A stretch of DNA of 64,000 bases, taken from Crocodylus rhombifer (Eukaryota; Chordata; Crocodylia; Crocodylidae). Where the stretch lies: contig JAVSML010001079.1 in assembly GCA_038503035.1 (NCBI GenBank), positions 186,001 through 250,000 of the forward strand. The letters run 5' to 3'. This document shows positions 1 through 12,837 of this stretch, in pieces; position 1 is the first letter of the stretch; each line of letters begins with the position of its first letter. The notes under the pieces are model-generated. The model made no database searches. It was not told where the DNA came from and worked only from the letters and a program-made list of their open reading frames with translations. The translations under genes and the position numbers were made by a program.

Positions 1-2980
1 TCTAAATGCACAGGTGCCAATTCTTCTCCCAGTTCCTTAGCCACTTGTAAGCAACAAACAGTATTCCCACTGAACTATAGTACTGCTCAAGAACTAAATG
101 AACACTTATTGTCAGATGTTTAAGCTGATTGCATCCATGATCTGGTCAGTCCATGAATGCCACTTCCTCTTGCCTGAGTAATTTAATCACTGCAGCCAAT
201 CAGTACTATTGAACAGTGGAACAATACATTTCAGAGCTCAATCATCTTCCAAGTCATCTCTGTCAGCATGGAGAGCAGAATTACCTTCAGTTAAAATGCA
301 GGGTGGTTTTGTAATTGAAATGTGTATTAATATATGTATTTTAAGGAAGATAGATTAAGTGCTGTAAGCAGAATGCATCCAAATAAGGAAACATCCACTA
401 GAATTTGCACTTATCTGAATGTGCACAAAAATATATATATTCAGCTTCGCAAATGCTCAGATATATCATATGTTGTAGGGCTGCTGAGAAATATTTAAAA
501 AAATAACAATAGTGAACTAGACATGGAACATTGCTAAGGTTACATTGGACCTATTTTATTGTTTTTGCTACGTGCAGTGGAGGGGCTAGTGTTGTTTTAC
601 CTGGTCCAAGACTACTCTTCTGCTTCTCTTCATTGTTTGAATTGAGTTCATACCAAAAATGTCCCCTTCTGGGGACTATAAACAGTGGACAACATGAGCA
701 GTAGAACTGTGACATCACAGGAGACTCAGCTAGTCTTTCCCTTCAGCAACCCTGACCTAGACGATTCTACCACTGGACTATGCTCTTCTGGTGACATGGG
801 TAGAAAAATCAAGGATGTGGGGGGTGCAACAGTTCAAATCCCTGTTCTGAAAGAAATTCCTTAATCAAAGTGGTGACCTTGCAAAATGTTTTGATTTTGA
901 CAGACCAGCATTTGCCTATGAAACCTTTTCATTGAAAAATTCCTGAGCCATGCTATTAGCCGTACACCTCCAGTTCTGCCTTGACACTCTCTTGTAGGCA
1001 CTAGCAACTCTTTGACTTCACAGCAACACTCCCATTAAAACAGGATCAGGTTTCCTTCATTTTCTACCCTCCTCATGCCACTTTTACCTGGACAACATTT
1101 CAAACCTATTCCTTACAGAACCAAGCCCTTGGTTGCCCTTATGCTCTAGGGCTGTAAGTCTATCACCAAGCACTAATTTAATTTCAAGAAAATATAGCAA
1201 GAAAATGGAAGCTGTACATTAGCACTGAGATGTGAGAACATTCATACAGTTCCTGTAGTTGCTGTCTGCTGAACTGATTTACTTAGTTTCTTGACTTTTG
1301 ACCCATTCCACAGTACAAGGCTGATAGTGTATATAATACTCTGTTGTGATTCATCACTCATGAGTCTAGATCCTAATTATAATCATGTCTCCTATATATT
1401 CTACTAGCCTATAATTTTAATCCCAAACACTTGCGTGTGTAATGAAGCGATGCTTTTATAATTTGCGTTCTAGTGCAAGCCTGTGATTTGCTGATGTATC
1501 TTCTTTTGCAACATGTCAGAAATATAAAATCAAATAAATGGGAATAAAAATAAACTATTTGTAAACGTTTGTCCCTTAAATCAGAAACAGAAAAATTGTT
1601 GCAAGAGGTTTAAAGCTTGTCTGGAAAATACTGGAATTAATATATTAAAAAGGTAACTTTCAAAGACCAGACTTTCCTCCTTGATGCTTGTCACATTGCA
1701 TATCCTTGGAAGCTGCTCCCCCAGAGGAGATGCTGCAAGTAAGATCATATCAGAGTCATTTCTGCCTTTGACTTATCAAGACAGAATGCGTGCGCACGCG
1801 CACACCCCCCCCCCCCCTCCCCAAGACACTTTCTAGTGTCTGGATGTCCTTCCCAGAGGATTATTAGCTGGGAATTTACTGTCCCACATCTGTAACTCCT
1901 GGGCTGAAATACCAGCCTTCACTGAAACCTAGACTCAATGACTTGGGGTGTCTGGTGGTGAATTAAATGTCTTTCATGCTGCATAAGCAATTATCATAAC
2001 TCAGATATGGCTTGCTTTTCAGGGCTTTCACATTTCAGCAATGTGAATTCATCATCAACAGTAACAAGATATAGTGGTCACAAATAATGCATATTTAAGG
2101 GGACTTATTGGAATGGATAGAAAGTGAGGAAGTGGAAAATCTGAGAAGTCTTACTGATGTAGTGAGCAAGGAAAGTGACCAGTACTCAAAAGAAGAAATA
2201 GAGAATGATCATGAGAAATAATCTGGAAGTTCAAGCAGCAATCCAGGAGAGAATCTTAAATCACCTGGGAAAGAGGGGGCTAGAGCAATAGTGAGTACTG
2301 AAGTAGAAAAGGAAGATGCAAATACCAGCATAGTCTATCAGCGTGAGTCAAACAAGGTCTCATGGATGCAGGAGTAGGAGTGAAGAATTCCTGAATTCCA
2401 ACCTAAACTCTGCTGTACTCACTGAAACCTTTAAGGCAAATCCCACAACCCACTCTTTGTCTCATATGCCTTATCACTAAAACAGGCATAAAACCACCTT
2501 ATTCATTAGACAATGTTAGTAAAGGTTAAACATTAGTCTCAATCACAAGCGAGATAGCATCAAAGAATGAGCAGGCAGCAAATAATAAGAAACCCATTAG
2601 AGTTTCAATCTGTTAAAGGAAGAAACCTACACTCCCAGAAGAATGGCACTTTGAGGAGGTGGATAACAGAGAGCACTGAGTTGGAAACAATTGATGAAAT
2701 GTGTTTTAAAATAGCAACAAAAACAATAAACTAATCTCTTTGCTGCTTTTTACTTTTAATTCTTCATGGCAAAAGGGTGATTTATTTATTAATTTAAATG
2801 GAAAATGATATGATCTAATCTTATAGATCAAAGTAATATAAAAATCACTTGGGAATTATTTTAGTGGTCTTAGTCATTGAATAATGAATTGAATAAATCA
2901 TTGGAAATAAAATTTAGGGAACAGTATCCAGGCCAGAAAATGGGTAAGAGACTTAAGAGGTAAAAAGGCAACATGTATTT
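1..2980. other. unassigned intergenic or intronic DNA
   Basis: I see no gene here. It is AT-rich, with short reading frames only and no recognised repeat termini. Its one distinctive tract, at 1786-1817, is listed separately. Confidence 0.6.
1786..1817. repeat. alternating purine-pyrimidine tract joined to poly-C
   Basis: Twenty bases of strict purine/pyrimidine alternation (1786-1805, rich in GC and CA steps) run directly into a run of 13 C (1805-1817). Alternating GC/CA tracts are prone to Z-DNA and poly-C to slippage. Any function is unknown. Confidence 0.75.
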
Positions 2981-2982
2981 AA

Positions 2983-3130
2983 GAAGCAAGGATTTTTGTG
3001 AGTGATACCTTTCATTGGACCAATCATATAGTTAGGTGGTTTCAGGTACCAAATACCCTTCTTCATGTCTCTGAGGAAAAAAAGCAGCCAGCATTTCAGC
3101 TAAACTGTAGATCCACCTATTTAGTTTGCC
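2983..3130 (-). mobile_element. Penelope-like element terminal fragment (arm 1)
   Basis: The stretch from AAGCAAGGATTT through ATTGGACCAA, the ATAGTTAGG block and the ACCCTTCTTCATG block matches the layout of the Penelope-like terminus at 33.68-33.82 kb. The first 40 bases are also repeated in reverse complement at about 3686-3727. Penelope-like elements are known for inverted or partial terminal repeats. No coding sequence survives. Confidence 0.5.
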
Positions 3131-3302
3131 TGTGCCAAACTTCATATGTAAATAAAAAAAAGATATACATGACATTATCCAGTAGCAAACAGACAGTAGA
3201 AATGCAGTAGAAAGAATAACTTGGTAGGTGGAAGAGCAAGACCATTCAATAGGATACTAGTTGCCTGAGGAATGCAGAGAAATTAGCAGATATCAGGTAG
3301 AT

Positions 3303-3560
3303 AGATCAGCAGTGTCAAGCTCATTTTTCCTGGTGGGTTAGATGAATAGTGTGGGATTGATAAATAGTGCAGGGCTAGCCCTGCGGGTTGGATCAGGTCC
3401 ACAGACCACTCTCTCTCCTGTCTGGACCCCATTGGCAAGAGGCCTGGCATCCCAGGTGCCTGACTGTCACTGCAAGAACTATCCATGGTTCTAGGTTTCT
3501 TCCAACCATGGTGCTGGAGCTCCCAGATCTGGCCCATGAGCTGTGTGTTTGCCACACCTG
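3303..3560. mobile_element. short hAT-like MITE with 8-bp target-site duplication
   Basis: A 258-bp non-coding element. The 8-mer AGGTAGAT sits immediately before it (3295-3302) and after it (3561-3568), matching the 8-bp duplication typical of hAT transposition. The ends are imperfect inverted repeats: CAGCAGTGTCAAGCTCA on the left, and CAGGTGTGGCAAAC reading inward from the right. It lies between two Penelope-like arms and probably inserted into them. An extra AGAT after the left duplication leaves the exact left end open. Confidence 0.6.
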
Positions 3561-3639
3561 AGGTAGATTATACTGGACCATAAATTCAATGTCTCTGTTA
3601 GATCCCTAGTTCTCAGGGATCCCCATTAAGTTAATGAAT

Positions 3640-3730
3640 TTGCATTCCCAGGCCCATCTTTTGAAAGCTTTTCCATGTCCCTCCTTGTTGGTCCAATAAA
3701 AGATGTCACCCACATAAATCCTTGCTTCTG
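3640..3730 (+). mobile_element. Penelope-like element terminal fragment (arm 2, inverted)
   Basis: TTGGTCCAATAAAAGATGTC followed by ATAAATCCTTGCTT is the reverse complement of the arm at 2983-3024, with a few substitutions. The two arms face opposite ways with the hAT MITE between them. Confidence 0.5.
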
Positions 3731-6435
3731 ATTTTTTTCCTGGATCATCCCCGCTACCGTATCCCTCCAGGACTACCACAAAATGCTTCCAGTTTTAGTC
3801 ACAAGTATATGCTTTCTACTGTTCTTGGTTTTCAAATTTCCATGATTCTAATAGCCAAGACCGCCTATATCCCTATTCAGTAACTCTTCTCACACATGCC
3901 TTTTTTTAATCTGTGTTAAGACTTGATGATGCACTAAGGTGAATCCCATGTTTCTTAACTGGATCTAAACTGAATATGGAGATCTTGCCTCAAGCTTTGT
4001 CCCCTGCTTTATGTTGGCAATTAGATTTTTTCCACAAAAACAAATGATAATTTTGATTGCACGTGTCATTCAAACAACTCTACCTTATTAAAGGGTACCC
4101 GGCAGTGAGTGCTAGAAATGTTGTAATAAGGACTGCAATATCTGAGCTATTTGGCTGAATTTACTGGCCAGTTCTTTGCACCTAGCTGAGAAACTGTCGT
4201 TGTGGTTGAGTATAAAAACAGGAAAAGCATACAGTGCAAATAACAAATAACTGTTTTGTTATTGTTATCTTCAAAATATTTAAAATGTATTAGCATGGCA
4301 GATGTTAATTTCCTTATGCTCTAGTGCCTGTGGGAACCTGGCATCTGTGACATGTTGCCTTGGCTTAACCCTCTGGTGGCCTCTTTTCTTTGTTGAATGC
4401 AATTATGATAGAAACCCATACACATACCCTACACAGGATGCTCCAGGTCTCATGGAAGTCTTTTATAAAAGAAGACACAAAGTAACTGAGAACTGGACAA
4501 GGCCAAAACTAATATTTTCCAAAGTGACTAAGTCTTATTTTCAAAAACTATTTAGGCACTTAGGGCTGGATCCAAGTAAGGCTTGAATTGTAGCATTACT
4601 TAACTTCTGAGTGCCCAGGCCTGGAAGTAGCATTCAGATCCCTGAGTTATGTACCTAGACTTTTAGACAGCAAAAAAGGAAAGTTAGGTACTTCTGAGCA
4701 GAGCTTATGAATCTCTTTCAGAGCTTTAGGTAGGCACCTCTATTGACTCAGGATCCAAAAGCCAGAATCCTGCTCTAAGGATAGATATCTACAATTATTT
4801 TTTTGAAAGAACCAAACAGGACTCCATGTATTTTTTCCCCTTAAGACAGCCACCATCATTTTTTATAATAGCAAATGGTTAGAGCACCGGCTGAGGTACC
4901 CCCTGTCCTTTTTGGCACCTATCCTCAGGGTGTTTCCCACTTATATCCACTCCATGACATGCAACTGAATTAATGCATCTTTTTGAAGGTTTAGTTCCTC
5001 CCACTAGCCCCACATATGTGCGGGGCAGAGGGTCCCACACATGTGTACATACAGACACAGAGACAGACACACACACACACACAGAGTTCAGAGACAGAGA
5101 CTCCATTTACAGGTGAAACTCCCTTGGTGTCTTAGCTACTCTTGACAAAAGGGTGTTAGAAACAGCTGGCATTGCAAATCATTTGATCTGTCTTTCCCCA
5201 TGCAAAGAAGAACAGAATAATTTGTGAGGAGCCTTGCTTGTGCTTTGAGTAAAGTCCCATTAGGAGGCTGCCAGAGGGGGTTGTTCCAGTGTTTGATGCC
5301 TGTTTCAATATTCTGGCACCAGCATAGCCCACACTAAGGATATTATTTATAGCACTCTACCTATACTTATATGAGTGATGCTAATTAATAGATGGAATTA
5401 GCCAACTGCTCTAGGCAGCATAATTGTAAACAATTTCCTCATGTTTCACTCACGAGTGATAAATTGCTCCTGGAATCACAAAAGATGAGCCAATGATAAT
5501 CTGGCAGTTTCCTGCAGGATGACAAACATTAATTAAATGGGATTATGATGTGATCCACAAATTTTCAACACTTTGGCATTTTTAAACAGAGGCAGATCAA
5601 AGGACTTAGTGGCCTCACTCCTGTGTATATGTTTTTTTCTTACTTGGGGCCACTTTCCCACTTTGTCTCTTACTGACAGAAGGTGGTGGCAGCCAACTGC
5701 CTTGCAGCTCCCAGAACTGATCGGGCTGTTTTCAGACAAGATTGTCACACAACTGTGCTGGCCAAAATGTGCAATTTCAAGGCTAATTTACACATGAAAT
5801 TACAACAATTGTGTGTGCAAAGTGGAAAATCGTATATGTAGTTACAAACTTTCTTAAAAATCTGGCTTCATCTGTGATCGGGCAGAAAAGACATAATGCA
5901 GTAGTGTCATAAGTATGTCAGAGCAAAAGCAGGTTGCTGGGGTGAGCTTGACAGAGGTACCCAAGTAGCAGCTGGAAAGTGGTACAGAAACATCCAGAGA
6001 GAACTTGGCCCAAGGTTACACAGCAAGTTTTCGTTACAATAGGCCAGCATATAGAAAAGCATCCCTACTGAGAAACCAACTTAAGTATAGGCTTTTAACT
6101 TCCTTCATGTACTTTAATGTTTTTTTGAATAGGGATAGATCTTTAAGTGCTTTATTGAATAAAAGCCTAGAACTTCAAGGTGCATTTGGGGCTATTTTAA
6201 AAGCATACAACAATATATTTAATTATTTAATAGGGCGTGGGCTTTGAGAAAAAAATCAGGCTATTGAATGCTTGTCTTTGCTATTCTATTTATTTTTACC
6301 TTCTTTCCTTCCAGCTTTTGCTCTTTTCCTACTAGTTTCATATTGAAAATACTTAATAACTAAATTGGTTAAGTTTTGACCTTTGTCCACATGAGAAGAG
6401 TCTGTTCTACAAGGCTGAATGGTCAACTTCTTCTG
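3731..6435. other. unassigned DNA with a short AC repeat
   Basis: I see no gene. An (AC)n microsatellite of nine units lies at 5066-5083 in a CA/GA-rich stretch. Short frames overlap on both strands around 5.5-5.8 kb and show no family signature. Confidence 0.6.
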
Positions 6436-6802
6436 CAGTAAAATCTTTGCTATCCGGTACTTAACCAACTGGAATTCTCCATTAACTGGAGTTTCTGGCC
6501 CTGCCAGACATGGGAGAGGATGCAGGGAAAAGCTCACACACAGCAGCTGCCACCACCACCCACCACCCTGTGCTGCTGCCACTCCACTTGTGGCTCTGCC
6601 ACACTTGCCCCTCCTCCCCAGCTCCACTGGCCAGATGGGTGGGGCAGGGAAGGGGAAAGCTCACTGGATACCGCCACACTGCCTCCCCCAACCCTGCTCT
6701 GTGTTATTGGAAAACCCTGCCTGGTTATTTCAGTTAACCAGAGTTTTTCCATAACTGGCAATCCCCTTACCCTGGGGATGCTGGATAACATAGATTTTAC
6801 TG
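6436..6802. mobile_element. pogo/Tigger-like MITE
   Basis: The left end reads CAGTAAAATCTTTGCTATCC and the right end, reverse complemented, reads CAGTAAAATCTATGTTATCC. These are 20-bp terminal inverted repeats with two differences. A TA dinucleotide follows the right end (6803-6804), as expected for Tc1/mariner superfamily targets, but the left flank has lost it. The interior has repeated TTAACCA/TAACTGG-type motifs and a GC-rich core, with no coding capacity. Family membership is inferred from the termini only. Confidence 0.65.
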
Positions 6803-8032
6803 TACATTTTTGTTAGATGTGCCCATTTTTTAAATATAAAGCCATATTCTCTGCTGGTATAAATTGTTGAAACTAACGGTGGCTAGGCCAAGAGAATAAA
6901 GTGCCTTTTATTGCTTATTATATACTATTAGTTTATATAACACCTTTAGCAAATGTCTAATACTTCAGTGCACATTGAAAAAGTTTAAAATTTCACATTA
7001 AATATATGATAGGGAACTTAGAGTTGGGATTTCTGGTTTATTTAATTACTATCACTAACTCAGCCTGTGACCTGGGGTATTGAACTAGTTTGTTTCTCAA
7101 TTTAGCACTGCATAGAATAGATAATATAATAATACCAGCCTCAAAGGAATGTTGTCCAACAAAAATATTTTAAATATATAAAGCACTTTAAGGTCCTTTG
7201 GTGAAAGGTACTGTATAAAAACATATTCTGTTGTGTGCTTTCCCTGAGTAGTGTAGTTTCTCACTTCTGCTCCTAGTAAAGTCACAGGGGTTGTACATTT
7301 CAAAAGAAAGCAAAAGAGTCTATAAACATTTATTTGCATTTTTAAGGCATTTGCTTTGCTAAGGTTTGACCTTTTGTTAGACATTTGAACAACTCAATTT
7401 TATTGGACACATGCTAAAGGAAATCAAACTTTAAGATCCCACAAAGACTTGCTGGTGGTAAGTCAATTTTAAATGAACTTTTCATGCACATTTGTACTTG
7501 AAACCCTCTTTATAAGACTTACTTTTATCTAATCAGAGCAGAGTAGTGTTACCAGTTAGGTGATGTATATGAATAACCACGGTACTGTGACATCTTGACA
7601 CGTCTTCAAGGAGCAGAAGGAGGAAGAGGAGGGAAGGACTGCTCTGATACTGACCATGTAGCTGGCCAGTAATTATGATCCTTTCCTGAGGTCCTCTCCA
7701 ATCCTAGTGTTCTGGGTCAGGGCTGGAAAAACAGTATAAAAAGCAGCATTGTTTGAACTGGGCTGCTTTCTGCCTTGGGGTCAGTTACTAAGCTGTCTTC
7801 CAGCAGCTCAGCAGTGTCAGATGACAAAGATTACCATTAATTTCCTACTTGCTAGCCTAGTAAGTGGAATTCATCAATAGCTTTTGCTTTCTATATTGTG
7901 GTAGCCAGAACCAGAGGGGTTACTATCATGAGCAATAACTATATGCTCTTGGAGACATCCAGGCAATTGTTTAGCAGTTAAGATTAGCTAGTGCAAAGCC
8001 TGCAAGTTTGCAACCTTCAAGAGGAATTTGTC
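6803..8032. other. unassigned AT-rich DNA
   Basis: Nothing recognised; only short chance reading frames. Confidence 0.6.
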
Positions 8033-8846
8033 TGTCACAATTTAACCGAAGTGTTGAATCTAACTATTTGCACTGATCATGAGACTGACTAGGCCCCCAA
8101 AATAAGCGAACTACAAGATTAGCTGATCTAACAGCTTTTTTAAAGGTCAGCCATAACAAGATCTGACCACCTAATATAGTTCCAAGCATGTTCCAAGGAA
8201 TGAGAAACCAAGGGGTTGAGCTTGGGCAGCATAATGCCAATTTCAAACCTCAAAGTAATGTGGTGTAATTTGCTTATTGGGTGAACCCGAGTTCAGGCAG
8301 TAACCTTTCATGATAATTTCTAATACCTTTTGATCCCATAGGATAACAGCTGTAGGGCAAGATTGTGACTGGCTGTAAAGCCAACAGATAGCAGAAGATA
8401 AGGCATAAAGGAATGTGCATGTCAAGTGACCAGTTAGAAGCATGGGACAGAAGGACCATTGCTGTACCAAGCCTGGAACCCGGACTCCCAGTGTGAGTGA
8501 GGACCTGATCCTGACCAAGGGACCTTCCCAGTGACCCCTCAGACAGTGTTGATTGGGGACACCTGACTTTGCTGGAACAACTTGGTGCACACCTGGCATA
8601 GAGGGACTGCCGATAAGTTGCCAACCCCATGTGGGAACTCTTTGTCATTTTGTCTATGTATTGTTATTATTCACTATTAGCTCTTTATTACTGTACTATC
8701 TGTTTGTCACATTAACTTTTTTGTTAACTGTCATATGCTAAGCTATAAGTAAATTTGCCTTTACTTCACTCCCGACTCGCCTCCTCGATCCCGAACACAG
8801 CAGCCTAAAGGCTGACACACTCACAGAGCCTAGCCGGCCTGTGACA
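8033..8846 (+). mobile_element. probable solo LTR (814 bp)
   Basis: The segment begins TGTCACA and ends TGTGACA, a perfect 7-bp terminal inverted repeat in the TG...CA form of retroelement LTRs. Its last 100 bases run from an AAGTAAATTT box into a C/T-rich stretch like the 3' part of an LTR, which suggests plus orientation. I found no matching target-site duplication (flanks TTGTC and CTATA) and no internal retroviral sequence beside it. It could also be a fragment of a larger element. Confidence 0.5.
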
Positions 8847-9200
8847 CTATAGCTTTTTACTTTATGATTATATTCATTGATTCCTTTCAATTTATTCCTC
8901 CCCCAAAATCCTCTTTTTGTTTCTGCTATTTGAAATCTGTGCTTGTTCTCACAGTGTGTATTCCATTCACTGTGCAGGGAAGCACACCATAATTATATTG
9001 CATATAAGAATATAGAATTTATATAGGAACACATACATATATTTATTTTTTTTATTTTATTTACTAAATACATACAGTACATAAATACACATACACACAA
9101 TTAACTTATCTACATATATTATATAAATCAGATAACATTACAGAAGAAGGCACAGATTTTCCAGCACACTAAGGCAAAGACAAGATACTATGAAACACAC
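8847..9200. other. AT-rich spacer
   Basis: Low-complexity AT-rich DNA with TATTTATTTTTTTTATTTTA-like tracts around 9035-9065. No gene is seen. Confidence 0.6.
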
Positions 9201-11600
9201 CATGAAGTGTGCTGGAAAGGCAGCTGGCAAGCCTTCAGGGAAGAGTGAAAGACAGAGTAGAGGGAGAGCTGAAAGACCCACCCCCGAAAACTGAGATGCA
9301 GCCTCTTTGCTGCAACAAGCTTCCACCGGTTCTCCAGGCAGAAAGGAGAGGGGAGCAATGCCAATGTCACTGCCTATGCCTGAGCCTGCATCCTGTCCAA
9401 GAGCACCAATCATAACCCATCCCCACTACCACCATGACAACAAGCAGCAGCACCAGCATGACAGACTCCTCCACTCCCATTTCACTTCCTATTCTGAGCC
9501 TTCCAGTGCTAGAGGAAGAGCTGGAGCTGGAGCTGGATCTGAGTGCCATAGCAAGTTAAATTCTGGGGAAGGAGGGGGAATCATCTGAGTTGTGCTCCAC
9601 ACCTCTCAAGTTGCCCCTAGAGCCAGGTCCCCTTCTCCAGAAGGCACTTCAGAGAAGGTTGAGGTAGAGGGTGCAGAAAGTAAGTGGCTCAGATGTGTCT
9701 GCTCCTCCTGTTGCTGTGCCTCTGCCTGCTGAAGAGGGGGAAAAAGGCAGCATCCACACATGCGACTGCAACCCAGAAGTGAGTGGGTAGTGTGGTCTGG
9801 AATCATTTTGAGCTAGCAGATGATCACATATGCTGTCTGCCTGCACTGCTGAGTCAAAACCAGCAAGGACAAGGGAAAAAAACATATGAGCACCATAGGG
9901 ATGCTAAGGCATCTCTTCAGGAACCACCCCCTTGCCCTTGCTCTTCCTTAGCCTGGCACCAGTGGGAAAGTGCTCAAAGGCAAGTCCCCCTTTCACTCCA
10001 AAGCCCCTGGCTCCCCAAGGCAGAGGCAGGCCACCCTGGAACAGTGGGGGAAAAGCAGACAGAAAGCGGGGGGGGGGGGGGGGGTGCATTGCAAAGGAGA
10101 GCGAGATCACCCAGAGCATTGGAGAGCTGCTTGCTGTGGATGGCCAGCCCTTCTCCTTAGTTGACTGGCCAGGGTTCAGGTGACTCATGGCACTCATGGC
10201 CCCATCCTACCAAGTGCCTGCATGCACCACCTTCAGCAAGATGGTGGTTCCCTCCTTGTATGAGGCATGCAGGGAATACTTGAGGGAGAAGCTGCACAAG
10301 GCAGGTCTGCAGGTGGCCTTACACTTCACCTCGGACATCTGGAGCAGCTGGGGTGGTGATCATGTGCACTGGTTTCTCACAGGGCACTGGTGTGACCAGT
10401 CAGGCCATTGGTGGGCTCTCTTTCAAGCTGAGGTGATGGATGAGTCCTGCATGGCAACCAAAATCAAGGGGGCCATGAACTGCTTGGTGCAGGGGTGGCT
10501 TTTTGGATAGAGTGAGCTCACCTGTGGTTTCACGGTCACTGACAATGGGACCAATATGGTCAAGGCAATCCGTGATGCCAACAAAATTTCTGTGTGGCAC
10601 ACAAGTTCCACCTCATTGTCAGGGGGACAGGGCTGCCGGTGATGCCAGCATCACAAGCAAACTCATTTCAAAATGGATGAAGGTGGTAGGCTACATCCAC
10701 TGGAGCGTCAAGCAAGGCAAGATGCTGCAGGACAAACAGGCAGAGTTGAACATCCCACAGCACAAAATCATGCAGGATGTGGAGACTTAGTGGAACTCCA
10801 CATACCTGATGCTCAAGAGGCTGGTGGAGTAACAGAAGGATATCCATGAGATGGCCTTGCTCAAGGAGATTGGGATCAGCGGCCTCCTTAAAAGGGCTGA
10901 GTGGGATACCATCTCCAAGATCTTGGTGGTCCTCAAGCCCTTCCTTGAGGACACTGAGACCCTCAGCACTGGTGATGCCCTTCTTAGCCAGGTGATCCCC
11001 ATAGTGAGGGAACTTCAGAACCAAAGGGAGAAGTTCCAGGGAGCCGTGTTCCTGGCGGGGGCAAGTGGCTGTCACGAGACATACAGGCACTGGTGATGTG
11101 GCTGAAGAAGGGTATCAGGAAATGACTTGATCCCTTGCAGTCCAGTATGGTCCACAAGCTGGCCGCCATGTGTGACCTGAGGGTGAAGGGCAGTGTATGC
11201 AGCACCCAAAGACTGAATCAGTGGATGGAGGTGCTTGTGAAGAGAATCAGGGAGGCAGAACAGTGGAGGCGGGGGGATATGGAAGAGGGCCAGCACATTA
11301 TCCACCAGCCAGTCTCCTCCTCCACCACAGGCACTGCCAGTGTGGGCCAAGGGGATGGATTCCATGGTGGGGTCCAGAGGTACCAGACCCCATCATCAGG
11401 CAGGTAGCACTCAGGCCTTGGTGGCTGCCTATCTCACTGAGGACATGGAGGTGCTTCTGTGCAACCCCTTGGCCTACTGAGCAAGCCGTGGCCAGATCTG
11501 GCCACAAGTGCCTGGGAATGCCTGTCCTGTTCACTGACCAGCGTTCGAAGCTAAAGTGTGTTCAGCATTGTTGGTGATGTAGTGACACCCTTGTTTGTAG
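9200..11600 (+). pseudogene. decayed hAT transposase, ZBED type
   Basis: Fragments in all three plus frames line up in order with a ZBED-like hAT transposase. A serine/acidic N-terminal stretch lies at about 9440-9550. A BED zinc-finger relic lies near 9785-9925: SVVWNHFELADD, then in a shifted frame the histidine pair of MLRHLFRNHP. The RNase-H-like core follows, with DGQPFSLVDWPGFR at about 10.14 kb and YQVPACTTFSKMVVPSLYEA with HFTSDIWSSWGG at 10.2-10.36 kb. KRAEWDTISKILVVLKPF lies near 10.9 kb. The C-terminal dimerisation segment (CNPLAY, then a WP motif) is at 11.44-11.5 kb. At least three frameshifts and several in-frame stops (about 10798, 10830 and 11478) make it non-functional. hAT transposases excise and reinsert elements bearing short inverted ends. 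A 17-G run (10068-10084) lies within the gene. Confidence 0.85.
10068..10084. repeat. poly-G run of 17
   Basis: Seventeen consecutive G inside the hAT relic, next to one of the frame changes. It is a likely slippage site and a likely sequencing-error site. Confidence 0.9.
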
Positions 11601-12099
11601 TTGGATCCTTGTTTGGTGGAGCAGCTATTGTTTCTTAAAGTGAAGCACCCACTGCTGGGATTCCCCAAGCTCCAGGTGCAGGCAGAGTGAATGCCACTCT
11701 CCTCACTCTGTCCACACCTATTTACTTTTAAATGTTGTTAAAATAATTTAATGTCCCATTCTCAGAGCTGGAGGTGGCACCGACTGCATCACCAGCCAGC
11801 AGGGGAAGAACATGTCTCTGCTGAGCCCCTGTGTCAGGACAAACTTGAAGGTATGGCCTGGGGCTATTTGGAAGGAGGAGGCCCTAGGTCCTGGGCATGA
11901 CCATTAAAACTGCACTCTGCCAGAGTCAGAAGGCCTGGTGGGACTGCTGGTGGTGCAACAACCCCAGGAAATGCCAGGACTGAGGATCCCCCTGGTGAAA
12001 GGTGAGTAGGAGGTGCCATAACCTGCAGCTACCACCCACATGCACACAGTCTTGGCTGGGGAAATCCAAGACCCATCACATCTTTCATAGGCGTCAGGC
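11601..12099. other. hAT element 3' region, non-coding
   Basis: Moderately GC-rich sequence between the end of transposase homology and a Penelope-like fragment. It plausibly belongs to the hAT element's 3' part. No motif is recognised. Confidence 0.4.
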
Positions 12100-12560
12100 T
12101 TTCTGGTTGCAGTGGACTTGTGAGGCTCCAGGTGAGCTCAACTTAGCTGCCTGGGATGTCAGCTTTTGGGTTGAAAAATGCTTTGTCAGGTTGAAGAAGC
12201 ACCTGCAGTTAGTGTGTGTGCTGTTCCTGGATGGAAAGAATAGTAAAGAAGCCAGAGGCTGGCATGCAATGCAGGCAAGAAAGCCAGTCAGTGAAAATAG
12301 AAATGGAGGCATCAGGGAGTGAGGGCCAGGCTGGGGGGGTAGGGAGAGGGATTTAGCAGTGCAGGTAAAAGTCCAGAGGTACCTGGGGTGTGAGATGTCT
12401 GGCAGGTTGTAATGTATCTGAATTCCAATGGCTATATTGAGGCCATGAGTTTCTGTAATTAGGAGGTTGATGAAATGCAGTTCTCCCATTGGGTTTTTCA
12501 CTCTGCAGCAGTGCATGTGTATATGCTGTCCTGGCTGGCTGGCTGGCTGGGGCATGAGGC
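12100..12560 (-). mobile_element. Penelope-like element fragment
   Basis: On the minus strand a frame runs from about 12555 to 12094. Its order of blocks (an HPRYL segment, then a proline/leucine-rich stretch, then FFPSRNSTHTN) matches the minus-strand copy at 33.8-34.0 kb, and the DNA around 12.23-12.31 kb is visibly the same family. A degenerate equivalent of the CUGANGA...GAAA motif lies at about 12159-12203. The fragment sits inside the hAT region and probably inserted there. Confidence 0.55.
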
Positions 12561-12739
12561 TGCTTCAGTGTGAGGGCTTCCTGCTGGCTAGCTCTGCACT
12601 GAAGCACCCTCATACCCAAGCCAGCCCCTCCACAGCATATTGAACTAGGGAGCGCAGCAGTGGGCTGGCAGGCTGACCCCCTGGTGCCCCTGCTAGCTGG
12701 GGCTCCTCCAAACAGGCTCAATGTGCTGCAGTTCTGGGT

Positions 12740-12837
12740 ACATATGAAGATGCAACACCCAGGAGCAATAAACTCCAGGGCAATAAGCTCTGGAGTTGAT
12801 TCATGCACATTAATTGCACATGTAGACATGCCCACTG
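12740..12837. mobile_element. right terminus of a hAT-like element
   Basis: Read inward from the right, the end is CAGTGGGCATGTCTACATGT, a hAT-style terminus. An 8-bp stem hairpin (AACTCCAG...CTGGAGTT) lies just inside at about 12770-12797. It may be the right end of the element whose transposase relic lies upstream. I could not find the matching left end. Confidence 0.45.

Noticed and set aside
4870..4900. GGTTAGAGCACCGG resembling a tRNA D-arm
   Set aside because: No B box at the right distance and no closed stems.
10187..10510. The 107-codon hAT frame as a domesticated host gene
   Set aside because: Upstream and downstream parts are broken by stops and frameshifts, and the BED finger and dimerisation parts are disrupted, so there is no sign of selection.
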